Program-made: the position numbers and the translations under genes | Shown here: positions 45,369 to 54,416 of the stretch, piece by piece | Numbering within the stretch: the first letter of the stretch is position 1 | How the letters are laid out: each line of letters starts with the position of its first letter | Notes under the pieces: generated by a model | The model's input: the letters and a program-made list of their open reading frames with translations, nothing else | Told to the model about the DNA's origin: nothing | Databases searched by the model: none | DNA from: Tateyamaria sp. syn59 | GTDB lineage: Bacteria > Pseudomonadota > Alphaproteobacteria > Rhodobacterales > Rhodobacteraceae | DNA length: 64,000 nucleotides | Assembly (NCBI RefSeq): GCF_007995245.1 | Contig: NZ_VCBA01000005.1 | Span: forward strand, 124,001 to 188,000 | Direction of reading: 5' to 3'

Positions 45369-45833
45369 ATGAATTTTGGGACCCTTTTGACACCCGAGGC
45401 GGTCAAGGTTGTGACCTCCGCCTCGTCCAAGAAACGGCTTTTTCATGAGATCGGCGATCTCATGCAGTCAGCCTATGACCTGAATGCAGCGCTGGTTGTG
45501 GAATCTCTGATCGCGCGTGAAGCGTTGGGGCCCACGGGCGTGGGCCACGGTGTGGCCCTCCCCCACGCACGGCTTGACGGGATTGAAAGCGTCATGGGTG
45601 CCTTCGTTCTGCTCGACAAACCCATCGACTTTGACGCAGTGGACCGCCAGCCGGTCGATATCGCTTTTGCCCTCTTTGCCCCAGAAGAGGCGGGTGTCGA
45701 ACACCTGAAAGCCCTTGCATTGGTGTCACGGACGCTGCGCGATCCGGCGATCTGCACCAAGTTGCGCGCCAACCCGGATCCAAGCACGCTCTATGCGATC
45801 CTCAATGAGGCGAAACCGGCCCAAGCCGCTTAG
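45369..45833 (+). CDS. ptsN: PTS-Ntr regulatory protein EIIA(Ntr)
   Basis: PtsN is the phosphoacceptor end of the nitrogen phosphotransferase relay, which regulates potassium, carbon and nitrogen responses. The 154-residue protein has the active His66 in GVGHGVALPHARLDG and the FALFAPEEAGVEHLKALALVSR segment. It follows hpf as in many alphaproteobacteria. Its TAG stop overlaps the convergent sulfotransferase stop at 45830-45833. Confidence 0.95.
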   Translation: MNFGTLLTPEAVKVVTSASSKKRLFHEIGDLMQSAYDLNAALVVESLIAREALGPTGVGHGVALPHARLDGIESVMGAFVLLDKPIDFDAVDRQPVDIAFALFAPEEAGVEHLKALALVSRTLRDPAICTKLRANPDPSTLYAILNEAKPAQAA

Positions 45834-47257
45834 GTCGGTCTCCAGTCCGTGAAACCAAACATGAGATAGTCGCGCGCATATGCGGCGCGGCACAACTCTT
45901 CGATCTGGGCGTCGTAGACGTCGATGAGTTGGTAAGGCACGTCTTGGGTCGCCGGGCCAAGTTCCGGTGCGGATACCAACCCAACCGTAGCACCCAGTTC
46001 AGCCAATTCATGCGCCATGGTCTCGCGCCTGATCAGCCTGTCCGGCAGCACAAATTCCGCAAACCCTTCGATGATTTTGGCCTGGCTCGCCCAATCGGGG
46101 TCCACGCGCACGGCGGTTTGCCCGTTCAGATTGGCCTTCAGAAACCGAAGAAACGCGGCAAACGCGTCGCGGTGTGCCACCTTATCATACGAGCTGTCGC
46201 TTGGATCGTCGGGCAACGCCATCTTGTACCGTTTGCCCAAAACCGTTCGGATGCCCGCATACCCTCCCTTGCCGGTGTTCAGGATACGATGACAGAACAC
46301 CGCATGGGCGCGTTCCAGCGGATGCCGCAACACACTGAAACTGCGGTGGCCCGGATGCGACCGCATCCAATCCCGCATTTCGGTCTGCGAAAGCTTCGCC
46401 ATCGGCTTGCCGCCATCAACCCGGTCAATCGCCTGCATCCAGCGCAGCGCCTGATCCTCAGGCCAGCCGCGGATGGGCAGGTACATGAGCGGTGCCGCCT
46501 GACTGGCGAAGTAAGTCGGCACGGCAGCACCGCGCCTTGGTTCGAAATTTGGGGTGCGGGTCAGGTTGAAACGATCCAGACCCGACAGGGCATCGGTCAT
46601 CTGGTTGAAGTTGCTCACCTTGTCTGACAACGCGCTGGGGTTCTGGACCTTCAGGCTTTTGTCCAATGCCTCAAGGGTGCTGTCGACGCCCAGCCATTTC
46701 GCCAGGCCGTTCATCACGTCCAGGTTCTGCAAGTCTTCGTAAGCGAGGTAAAAGGCTGTCTGGCCGGACGCCTGCAGCCGGTTCAACAACGTGACCTGGA
46801 AATCCTGAAGGGCACCGAGATGCGCGGCAAATTCATCGGTGTCGAAAGTCGCCTTGCTGTCCTTGCGTGCCCGGGCGTCCGTCAGCTTCCATTGACCGGT
46901 GGCCTGCGCAATCTTCCACGACACGTAGCTGTCGACCGGGTTCCGGGTCAGGACAACCTTGGCGCATTTCGAATCCTCGACGATCTTGTCGAAAATCCGC
47001 GGGTCATGGTCGTGAAAATAGCGAAAGCCGCTCAGGTCCGGCGCTCTCCGGATCTCACGCAACAGGGTCTTTGGGTCAGTGTCCCGCGCAGACTGCGTAA
47101 CACCCAGAATGTCATTATTTTTCGGGTAACCAATAAAGAAGGGGTTAAACGCCTCTCCGTGGCACGAGATACCGTCAAAGGCGTTCAGATTTGTTTCGAG
47201 AAAATTTGACCCTGTGCGCATCTCTGCGAACACAACGAAATAATCAAATTTGGCCAT
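45830..47257 (-). CDS. two-domain sulfotransferase
   Basis: This 475-residue cytoplasmic protein looks like two sulfotransferase units. The N-terminal one is Stf0-like: 5'-phosphosulfate loop RTGSNFL (14-20) and 3'-phosphate motif VVLTRNPVDSYVSWK with Arg105 and Ser110. The C-terminal part has SFSVLRHPLERAHAVFCHRIL (306-326), which resembles the 3'-phosphate motif of the heparan-sulfate type. Its own 5' loop is not obvious, so that half may bind but not use PAPS. It is the last gene of a minus-strand glycan operon. The acceptor is unknown. Confidence 0.85.
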   Translation of the reverse strand: MAKFDYFVVFAEMRTGSNFLETNLNAFDGISCHGEAFNPFFIGYPKNNDILGVTQSARDTDPKTLLREIRRAPDLSGFRYFHDHDPRIFDKIVEDSKCAKVVLTRNPVDSYVSWKIAQATGQWKLTDARARKDSKATFDTDEFAAHLGALQDFQVTLLNRLQASGQTAFYLAYEDLQNLDVMNGLAKWLGVDSTLEALDKSLKVQNPSALSDKVSNFNQMTDALSGLDRFNLTRTPNFEPRRGAAVPTYFASQAAPLMYLPIRGWPEDQALRWMQAIDRVDGGKPMAKLSQTEMRDWMRSHPGHRSFSVLRHPLERAHAVFCHRILNTGKGGYAGIRTVLGKRYKMALPDDPSDSSYDKVAHRDAFAAFLRFLKANLNGQTAVRVDPDWASQAKIIEGFAEFVLPDRLIRRETMAHELAELGATVGLVSAPELGPATQDVPYQLIDVYDAQIEELCRAAYARDYLMFGFTDWRPT

Positions 47258-47263
47258 GTGAGG

Positions 47264-48961
47264 TTAACGCACCAAGTAAGGTTTGCGAGGCGGGTCCTGG
47301 GCCGCCTTTGGGCCAAGTGCCACGGGGAAATCACCCATGAGGTATGGGTGCATACCCTGATTTTTCAGGTTTTGCAGGAATTGACCAAATCCGGTCAGAT
47401 TGGTGAGCTTGGGCACTTCGGACAGACGGCGGGCGCGTGTCAGGCCAATCTCGTCCAGGATACCTTGCAAAGGTTCCATCGGTGCTTCGATAAATTCGGC
47501 CATGGTCCAGGTGCGAATGCGCGCTTTGGCATAGGGGGAGCGCAGCACGTCCAGATGATCGCTTTCGATCTTTTGCAAGCGCGCCGCTTCTTTGCGAATG
47601 TCCATGAAGTTCAGATTTGACCGGAACAACGGAACAGACCACGCCCCCGAGATGACAGAAATCTGCGCGTTCGGGTCCTTCGCCACTTTCCAGACAATGT
47701 CCTGATTGTCGTCGGGGCCGAACTGAAAGCACTGACGCTCGCCCCGCGTGTTCCAGATCAGGTTGGTCAGAAACGCATTTGCATTGTAGTCGCGTGCCTC
47801 GGCGCTGTTGCTAAGCGCACCGTTCAGCGTGTTTTCCCCGTCGGCAAATTCGACGCGCTTCGGGTGGAACAGATGGCCATGCACCCGCGCACCCGTCGCC
47901 TTGGCCAGCCAGGGCTCAAAATTCTCGAATATCTCGGTAAAGCCCTGGAAGACGGAATAGGGTGCGGCTGTGACACCGTTTTCCCAATCTTCATTCGGAA
48001 ACCGGCTTTGCATGTAAAGACCCGCGCGCCCACGTGTCCGACGCTCGACCGCCTTGGCGAAGATGCGGTCGATCTTGCCCGGGTTCGGCTCCGTCCGTTT
48101 CATGGCGCCTGCCGGATCCGTCAGAAACGCGTCATAGAGGCGATTGGCATGCGGCCAGATCTTGCGCGCGACAAAGCAGTCAGATCTGCGCAACAGCTGC
48201 AGGTGGTCGTCGTAGAAAATATGCGGTTTGCCCTGGAAATCGAACTTGGACAGCGTCAGGGATCGGCTTTCGATCTCGATCGAGTACTGCCGCGCCAGCG
48301 TCTGGTAGTAGCTTTCGTCGGGGATCCATACCTGCTTGAAATAGGCGTCGTATTCCTTTCGGTCCGGACCTTGCAGGATGGCCGACAGTGTTTGTCGGGT
48401 CAGGCACCACCACTGGCTGCCCATATGCGGGACGATGCCCTCGGGGATCTTACGTTTCATGCCCAGCTTGCGCTGCAGGTCGACGTATTTGTCGAACAGA
48501 AAACGGTTCCGCTTCCAGGAAAACGGGAAGCGCAGGGTAAAGCGTTCGTGGTCCAGCCCGCCGACCGTCCAGGGGACATCGGCCGTAGTAGCACTTTCGA
48601 TAAAATCCGTCCTTGGACGGTCCGCGAGGTAGTCCACCAGTTCGTCTACGGGCCGCAGGGGCAAGCATGAGCCGGAAGCGAGGTACACATGCCGCACATC
48701 CGCAAACTCGGCCAGCATCAGCTCAGAGGCTGCCTGGCTCGCTGCGACGATGCCCCAGGTGCCCCATTCGCACCGGAACCGTTTGGAAAACTTGACGGTC
48801 GACACGTCGGACAACGCCTTGGCAAAGGTGTTGTAGGTCCGCTTTGGCACGTTCACGTCAACATGGATGACGACCGGACAACCACCCGTCGCCCAGAACC
48901 GCGCAGCCTGTTCGGCACGGTCCAGCGCGGTATGGACCAGCATGACAATGCCGACGCTCAC
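47264..48961 (-). CDS. GT14-type (core-2/I-branching-like) glycosyltransferase
   Basis: This 565-residue glycosyltransferase has the GT14 pattern of beta-1,6-GlcNAc transferases and peptide xylosyltransferases. It includes the N-terminal VIHVDVNVPKRTYNTF, VYLASGSCLPLRPVDELVDYL, the GSQWWCLTRQTLSAIL stretch and WIPDESYYQTLARQ. From about residue 300 an extra domain, which I recall as DUF5927, follows (about 265 residues). No signal peptide is present. Its start overlaps the preceding GT2 gene by four bases. The product is probably part of a surface glycan. Confidence 0.87.
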   Translation of the reverse strand: MSVGIVMLVHTALDRAEQAARFWATGGCPVVIHVDVNVPKRTYNTFAKALSDVSTVKFSKRFRCEWGTWGIVAASQAASELMLAEFADVRHVYLASGSCLPLRPVDELVDYLADRPRTDFIESATTADVPWTVGGLDHERFTLRFPFSWKRNRFLFDKYVDLQRKLGMKRKIPEGIVPHMGSQWWCLTRQTLSAILQGPDRKEYDAYFKQVWIPDESYYQTLARQYSIEIESRSLTLSKFDFQGKPHIFYDDHLQLLRRSDCFVARKIWPHANRLYDAFLTDPAGAMKRTEPNPGKIDRIFAKAVERRTRGRAGLYMQSRFPNEDWENGVTAAPYSVFQGFTEIFENFEPWLAKATGARVHGHLFHPKRVEFADGENTLNGALSNSAEARDYNANAFLTNLIWNTRGERQCFQFGPDDNQDIVWKVAKDPNAQISVISGAWSVPLFRSNLNFMDIRKEAARLQKIESDHLDVLRSPYAKARIRTWTMAEFIEAPMEPLQGILDEIGLTRARRLSEVPKLTNLTGFGQFLQNLKNQGMHPYLMGDFPVALGPKAAQDPPRKPYLVR

Positions 48962-49968
48962 GCCCAGTTCCCCTTGGACATGAGGCCCAAAATCTCAAGC
49001 TGGCGCCAATTGATGTATTTTTCTGACCATTTGCACCACAGGTCGGGATCGTCGCGCATGGTGGCGGCGTATGCCTTGTATTCAACTGACGCGGCGTAGT
49101 GCTGTTTGCGCGCCAGTTCTTCCGCCGCCTTCGCTGTGAACGTGTCGAGGAACTTGGCATGCAACAAAACGCCGGACGCCTTTTCCCCGCCCCACTCGTC
49201 AAAGACCTGGTTGAGCCCGCGCGGCAACAGCATGTGAGTCGAACTGGCATAGGCATAGCGCCTGTCCCATTTTACCAGCGGTATCTTGTTAAGTGCCGGC
49301 GCACGCGCCGGTTCGTCCGGGAAAAAGACGCGAGCCCGCGGGCCACCTTGGATCCACAGATTGCCCAGGGTGTGATTTTTGGAGATCGTGTAATTGCCGC
49401 TGTCGAACCAGCTTGCAATCTCCATCGGGTTCTGACCGGCGGAGTAGGGTTGCGCGTCAAGCCGACCCTTTGGATACATGTCCAGCAGCATGGCCGAGAA
49501 CGACTTGATCGAAGAGGCGTCCAGCCAGTCCGTCAGCGCCCGCAGGGGCCGTGTGTCGCAGAACGGGTAGACAAGGAATTCATCGGGATCGACCACCAGC
49601 GTCCAATGGCCGTGCCCGTACTTCATCTGCAACCAGTTCAACCAGTCAACACCAAAGCGCGCGCGTTTATAGCTGCCCTTGGTCGACCAGACGGACACAT
49701 CCGGCTGGTCAGCAAGATAATCGAGCGACCCATCCGTGCTGTCATTGTCCACGATCAGGAAATGGTTGATCCCCATCTCGCGGTAGAAGTTCAGGAAATA
49801 CGGCAACCGGATCGCTTCGTTGCGCTGGGTTGAGAAACACAAAAGGTCCGAGGGTCGGATACGGTCAGTACGGTTCACAACGCGCGTCAATTCGCGTCGC
49901 TTCCGAAATGCCCGGATACGCCACCGCTTGCGCTGAAGCCTCAGCCTATATGACTGCCAAGCGCCCAA
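48958..49968 (-). CDS. family-2 glycosyltransferase (Glyco_tranf_2_4 type)
   Basis: This 336-residue protein belongs to the GT2-like/GT92-like group. It has a basic N-terminus, the FSTQRNEAIRLPYFLNFYREMGI segment, the nucleotide-sugar loop LIVDNDSTDGSLDYL, and a DxD-like VDPDEFLVYP. The middle SKNHTLGNLWIQGGPRARVFFP is family-typical. It overlaps the downstream GT14 gene by four bases. Acceptor and sugar are not evident. Confidence 0.86.
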   Translation of the reverse strand: MGAWQSYRLRLQRKRWRIRAFRKRRELTRVVNRTDRIRPSDLLCFSTQRNEAIRLPYFLNFYREMGINHFLIVDNDSTDGSLDYLADQPDVSVWSTKGSYKRARFGVDWLNWLQMKYGHGHWTLVVDPDEFLVYPFCDTRPLRALTDWLDASSIKSFSAMLLDMYPKGRLDAQPYSAGQNPMEIASWFDSGNYTISKNHTLGNLWIQGGPRARVFFPDEPARAPALNKIPLVKWDRRYAYASSTHMLLPRGLNQVFDEWGGEKASGVLLHAKFLDTFTAKAAEELARKQHYAASVEYKAYAATMRDDPDLWCKWSEKYINWRQLEILGLMSKGNWA

Positions 49969-50016
49969 ATTGCCCCGTCCTCTACCAGCCGAAGTGACCG
50001 GCCTTGTCCGCGCCTA

Positions 50017-51129
50017 TCAGGTCAACCTTAACACAGTCTTGAAATGCGCGTCCCAACTCGGCAGTTCAAATTGGTGTTCCTGTTGCGTGCGATGCCCGGC
50101 CTTGGCCAGCGTATTGATTGTTTCAATCCACAGATAACGATCTGAAACGCTTGCGTAAATGGGTATGTCACCCAGGAACTCGGCATAGACATCAAGTGTG
50201 TTGACGACGACCGGAACACCCCGCGCAGCAGCTTCCACCGCAGGTAGTCCAAATCCTTCGGCATGAGACGGCAGCAACACGCCCGCTGCCCCGTTGATCA
50301 ATGCAGCCAAAGCGCCGTCGCTCAACCCGGAAACCTCGCGCACTTTGCTGTCTGCGCCCAGCGCATCGAGGCGGGCAAATACGGCTTCGTTCTTCCACCC
50401 ACGACTGCCTGCCAGGACCAGACCGGGCGCATCCGTACCCATCTCGTCCCACAGATCCAGAAGAAAGGCGTGATTTTTGCGCGGTTCGATGGTGCCGGGC
50501 GTGACAAAGTAGGGGGCGTTTGGCGGCAGGCCATCGGGCAGTTCCGTTGGTCGGGGCGCAGCAATGTCCGTTCCCAAATGCGCAACAATAGACGGCGGTA
50601 CGCGCCGCACCATCTGCACCTCTGCCCGCGTTCGGGTGTCCGTTGAATTGTAGATGATCAGATCAGCATGCGCTGACACACGATCAATCATGGCGCGAAA
50701 TGGGGCAACGGATCCGTCGCGCTGGTACTCTGGGAACTCCAGCGGAATGACGTCATGGATGAAGACCGTGATCGGAATGTCAGCACGTTTCATCGCGCGC
50801 AACACGCGGTCCGTGACGTTTGAGTGGCCCGTGTTCAGGTAAACGGTTCCGACAGGCAAACGGCGGCGCAACATGCGCGGCAAGGCAAAGGGCACACCGC
50901 GCGCGACCGCGGCGCGGCGTACGGTCCACCACACGCTGGCTGTATCGCCCGAGTCTGAACCACCGGAAAGAAGGGGTGCCACAGTCGCAACACCCTGTGG
51001 ATCAAGCAGAATGTATCCCAGCTTTGACCGTATCAGCCCAAAGACAGGCTCGGGCGCATCCTGTAGCGCGCGCAGATAGGCCAGCTCGACGCGGTCCACC
51101 CCGGTCAGAACACGCCCAACACGGCGCAT
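50017..51129 (-). CDS. GT4-type glycosyltransferase
   Basis: This 370-residue GT-B glycosyltransferase has a C-terminal donor domain with TPGTIEPRKNHAFLLDLW, VSGLSDGALAALINGAAGVLLPSHAEGFGLPAVEAAARGVPVV and a conserved Glu pair. The N-terminal domain starts RRVGRVLTGVDRVELAYL. The first canonical start in frame is the ATG at 51129, but the family-typical residues ARLLDLTRL lie in frame just upstream. No ATG, GTG or TTG precedes them before a stop, so a rare start codon such as CTG is possible. It lies 37 bases after galE. Confidence 0.85.
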   Translation of the reverse strand: MRRVGRVLTGVDRVELAYLRALQDAPEPVFGLIRSKLGYILLDPQGVATVAPLLSGGSDSGDTASVWWTVRRAAVARGVPFALPRMLRRRLPVGTVYLNTGHSNVTDRVLRAMKRADIPITVFIHDVIPLEFPEYQRDGSVAPFRAMIDRVSAHADLIIYNSTDTRTRAEVQMVRRVPPSIVAHLGTDIAAPRPTELPDGLPPNAPYFVTPGTIEPRKNHAFLLDLWDEMGTDAPGLVLAGSRGWKNEAVFARLDALGADSKVREVSGLSDGALAALINGAAGVLLPSHAEGFGLPAVEAAARGVPVVVNTLDVYAEFLGDIPIYASVSDRYLWIETINTLAKAGHRTQQEHQFELPSWDAHFKTVLRLT

Positions 51130-51166
51130 CAGCCGGGTCAGGTCCAGCAGGCGCGCAGTGGGGGGC

Positions 51167-52150
51167 TTATGCGTCGTAGTGCCCAGTTTGGTGCCATCTC
51201 CAGGCGTCTTTGATCATCGTTTCAAGCGTGGACCGTGTGGGCGTCCAGCCCAGTTCGGCCTCTGCCCGTGTCGATCCGGACACCAGTTTGGTGCAATCGC
51301 CCGGCCGCCGGGCGCCATCAACATATGGCACGCTCTGATTGGTGACGGCACGGGAATGATCAATCACTTCGCGCACCGAAAACCCGCTGCCCGTGCCCAG
51401 GTTGAACACCCGGCTGCCCTTGCCGTCCTGCAACCACTGCAGACCCAGAACGTGGGCATCCACCAGGTCACAGACGTGGACATAGTCACGAATACAGGTC
51501 CCGTCCGGTGTGTCATAATCGGTGCCGTAGACTGTCAGCGCGTCGCGCTTGCCTGCGATGGCATCCAGCATCAGGGGAATCAGATGTGTCTCGGGCTGGT
51601 GGAACTCTCCCACCTCACCGTCCGGGTCGGCGCCCGCCACGTTGAAGTAACGGAAAATGACGTGTCGCAGACCATAGGCGGCCTCGAAATCCCGCAGGAT
51701 GTCTTCGATTGCGCGCTTGGACGCGCCATAGGCATTGATGGGATGCTGCGCGCTGTTTTCATCCAGAACGACATTGTCCTGATCGCCATAGGTGGCGCAG
51801 GTCGACGAAAACACGAAATCCAGACAACCGGCCGCGACGGCGGCTTCGATCAGGGTCAGAGACCCAATCACGTTGTTGCGCCAGTACCGGCCCGGATCCT
51901 GCATGCTCTCACCCACTTGGCTAAGAGCGGCAAAGTGCATCACGGCGACCGGTTTGTACTCGGCAAACGCCGCGTCCAGTGCCGCCCGATCCGTCAGGTC
52001 ACCCTGCACGAACGGCCCGAACTTGACGGCGTCCTGCCAACCGGTCTCAAGATTGTCGAAGGTCACCGGGACAAGGCCAGCGTCCCGTAAGGCCTTGCAG
52101 GCATGGGAGCCGATGTATCCGGCCCCGCCCGTAACAAGCACATTCACCAC
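51167..52150 (-). CDS. galE: UDP-glucose 4-epimerase
   Basis: GalE interconverts UDP-glucose and UDP-galactose for surface polysaccharide. The 327-residue extended SDR has VTGGAGYIGSHACKAL (NAD binding) near the N-terminus, the catalytic Ser-Tyr-Lys set in FSSTCATYGD and NAYGASKRAIEDIL, and the RYFNVAGADPDG motif. It sits 15 bases downstream of galU, so the two make and use UDP-glucose in one operon. Confidence 0.95.
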   Translation of the reverse strand: MVNVLVTGGAGYIGSHACKALRDAGLVPVTFDNLETGWQDAVKFGPFVQGDLTDRAALDAAFAEYKPVAVMHFAALSQVGESMQDPGRYWRNNVIGSLTLIEAAVAAGCLDFVFSSTCATYGDQDNVVLDENSAQHPINAYGASKRAIEDILRDFEAAYGLRHVIFRYFNVAGADPDGEVGEFHQPETHLIPLMLDAIAGKRDALTVYGTDYDTPDGTCIRDYVHVCDLVDAHVLGLQWLQDGKGSRVFNLGTGSGFSVREVIDHSRAVTNQSVPYVDGARRPGDCTKLVSGSTRAEAELGWTPTRSTLETMIKDAWRWHQTGHYDA

Positions 52151-52164
52151 GTTCCGCGTCCGCC

Positions 52165-53058
52165 CTATTCGGCTGCCTTGTCCATCTGTACGACATCCCG
52201 AATGTATCCAAGCAGATCGTCACGCAGTTCTTCGCGCGCGAGACCAAAGGCGACGGTCGCTTGCAGAAAGCCGGATTTTGATCCGCAATCGAACCGTTGG
52301 CCGCGGAAACGATAGCCGAATACGCCGTCTTCGCCGCCGATCTCGTTTGCAATGGCGTCGGTCAACTGGATCTCTCCGCCGGCGCCGGACTTCATCTGGT
52401 TGAGCGAGCGCAGAACCTTCGTGGTGAGGATGTACCGGCCAATGACAGCAAGGTTCGAAGGTGCCTCTCCGGGCGCGGGCTTTTCGACCATGCCTTTGGC
52501 CTCGACCAGCTGACCCATATCTTCCTTGATGTCGAGCACACCGTAGGACGAGGCACGCTCTGGCGGCACTTCCATGGCCGCGACCACGTTGCCGCCGGTC
52601 TCACTGTATGCTTCAACCATCTGCTGAAGGCACGGTGTATCCGCTGCGATCACATCGTCCGGGAGGATCACGGCAAAGGGTTCATTGCCGATCAGACGGC
52701 GGGCACACCATACCGCGTGACCCAGCCCAAGCGCCTTGTGCTGACGGATGTAGGCAATGGCGCCGCTGTCCATATTGGTGCCTTTCAGCACCTCCAAAAG
52801 CTCGTCTTTGCCCTTCTTGCGCAGCTCTTGTTCCAGCGTTGGCGAATGATCGAAGTAATCTTCGAGTGCGCCTTTGCCCCGCGACGTAACAAAGATGAAC
52901 TCCTTGATGCCGGCAGCGCGGGCTTCATCAATGGCGTATTGAATCAACGGACGATCGACCAGCGTCATGATCTCCTTGGGCACCGACTTGGTCGCGGGTA
53001 GAAATCGCGTGCCCAAACCCGCAACCGGGAAGATCGCTTTTGTGACTTTCTTTCTCAT
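52165..53058 (-). CDS. galU: UTP-glucose-1-phosphate uridylyltransferase
   Basis: GalU makes UDP-glucose from UTP and glucose 1-phosphate. The 297-residue protein has the nucleotidyltransferase start FPVAGLGTRFLPATKSVPKEIM, the YAIDEARAAGI and FAVILPDDVI segments and PGEAPSNLAVIGRYIL. I prefer the ATG at 53058 because AGAGG is six bases before it and abuts the ATG at 53064. It is first in the minus-strand glycan operon; the 128-base gap upstream should hold the promoter. Confidence 0.95.
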   Translation of the reverse strand: MRKKVTKAIFPVAGLGTRFLPATKSVPKEIMTLVDRPLIQYAIDEARAAGIKEFIFVTSRGKGALEDYFDHSPTLEQELRKKGKDELLEVLKGTNMDSGAIAYIRQHKALGLGHAVWCARRLIGNEPFAVILPDDVIAADTPCLQQMVEAYSETGGNVVAAMEVPPERASSYGVLDIKEDMGQLVEAKGMVEKPAPGEAPSNLAVIGRYILTTKVLRSLNQMKSGAGGEIQLTDAIANEIGGEDGVFGYRFRGQRFDCGSKSGFLQATVAFGLAREELRDDLLGYIRDVVQMDKAAE

Positions 53059-53186
53059 AATCATCCTCTGAACAAAAATGCACTATCGGTTTGGAGGTGT
53101 CTTATCATTAAAACACGTTCGAAAAATGTCCAATTCGTGAACCATAGTTACCATCGGACAACTGTTGCCGGTTCACCCAAAACGCG

Positions 53187-54416
53187 TCAAATTATCAGCC
53201 TTTGTTTGCCGATGCGGCGCGTTTCCGCCGCCACACGCTCAGAAAAAGTAAACATTCTAAACAAGGAAGCTTCTCGCACAGAGCGGCCAAACAAGCCACC
53301 CCGTTGTTCCCAGTACCCGGCAGGATCAAAGCGGACGGTGTGATAGCGGACCGTCGGCGAAAACAAGAACAACGTAACGATGGCACCCCCGCGTGCGCGT
53401 TCTGCCGCTTCGGCGCGTAGCCGTCTGCGCTGCCAGGTGCGGCCAGCCAGAACAACCGACTCGCGCTTTTCGACGGGAAACGCCTTAAACGCGGACATCG
53501 GGCTGTTCGATATCTGGGCGCCGCCACGCTGGCGCATCAATCCCTGGCTGTAGCCCTGATCCAGACGGGTCATCAGATAGCGCACATCCCGCGGCAGAAG
53601 CCTGCCCGCGGTCATGTGTTCCAGGACGCGTTTGCGCTCGTGGTCGCGGATATGCCGCCAATGATCTCGGCGCGGCGCCTCCTCCATGTATTTGCGTTGG
53701 AAAACGGCCCAGCTGGACCCGATATCGAAAAGGTCGCGCGGGGCGCGGTCGCTACGACGGCGCGGACTTGCGGCAAAACCATGATGCACCTCGGCCAGGG
53801 GAACCAAAGCTGTGGCATAGCCCGCCCGCTTGAGGCGCAGGTTGAGGTCGGTTTCATCCAGATAGAATGCAAATCCGGGATCAAACCCTTCAAGGGCGAC
53901 CAACACGTCACGACGCACCGCCATGTTTGTGCCTTCGGTTTTGATCGCGCGGCGCCCTTTCGGGGTCAGAACGGTGGCGCGGTGGGGGCTGACCTCCAGC
54001 GCTTCGGTTGCGCCGGTTTCATCGACTGTACGCGCCTGCCATTGCCATGAAATTCCATTGCGCCCCCGCACAAACCCACCCATCGCGGCCACGTCGGCCC
54101 GCGACGCCGGGGCAACAAGCTGGTGCAGCCAACTGGGTTCTGGCACCGCGTCATCGTCGATGAAGGCGACGATTTCGCCAGCCGCGTGGCAAACACCCAG
54201 ATTGCGCGCTTCGGAGATGTTGGCGCGGTCAAAGCCAATCAGCTTGACCAGATCGGCAAATGGGCTTGCCTGGACCGCGGCACAACCCGGCGGATCGGCA
54301 ATGACGATGACCTCGAAATCGGAATACTGAAGTTGCGACAGGCCCGTCAGGCACCAAATCAACGCGTCCGGCCGGTCGCGGCTCACCACCACAACACTGA
54401 CCTTCGGGTGGGTCAT
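53187..54416 (-). CDS. family-2 glycosyltransferase
   Basis: This 409-residue GT2 enzyme has a GT-A fold start (KVSVVVVSRDRPDALIWCLTGL), the VIADPP and FIDDDAVPEPSWLHQL motifs with the metal-binding acidic cluster, and DETDLNLRLKRAGYATALVP with the catalytic-base region. The C-terminal 170 residues are Arg-rich and unassigned. The ATG at 54416 overlaps the kdsB stop (ATGA); a longer open frame to 54515 lies inside kdsB and is unlikely. The sugar and acceptor are unknown; context suggests a Kdo-linked or capsule glycan. Confidence 0.87.
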   Translation of the reverse strand: MTHPKVSVVVVSRDRPDALIWCLTGLSQLQYSDFEVIVIADPPGCAAVQASPFADLVKLIGFDRANISEARNLGVCHAAGEIVAFIDDDAVPEPSWLHQLVAPASRADVAAMGGFVRGRNGISWQWQARTVDETGATEALEVSPHRATVLTPKGRRAIKTEGTNMAVRRDVLVALEGFDPGFAFYLDETDLNLRLKRAGYATALVPLAEVHHGFAASPRRRSDRAPRDLFDIGSSWAVFQRKYMEEAPRRDHWRHIRDHERKRVLEHMTAGRLLPRDVRYLMTRLDQGYSQGLMRQRGGAQISNSPMSAFKAFPVEKRESVVLAGRTWQRRRLRAEAAERARGGAIVTLFLFSPTVRYHTVRFDPAGYWEQRGGLFGRSVREASLFRMFTFSERVAAETRRIGKQRLII

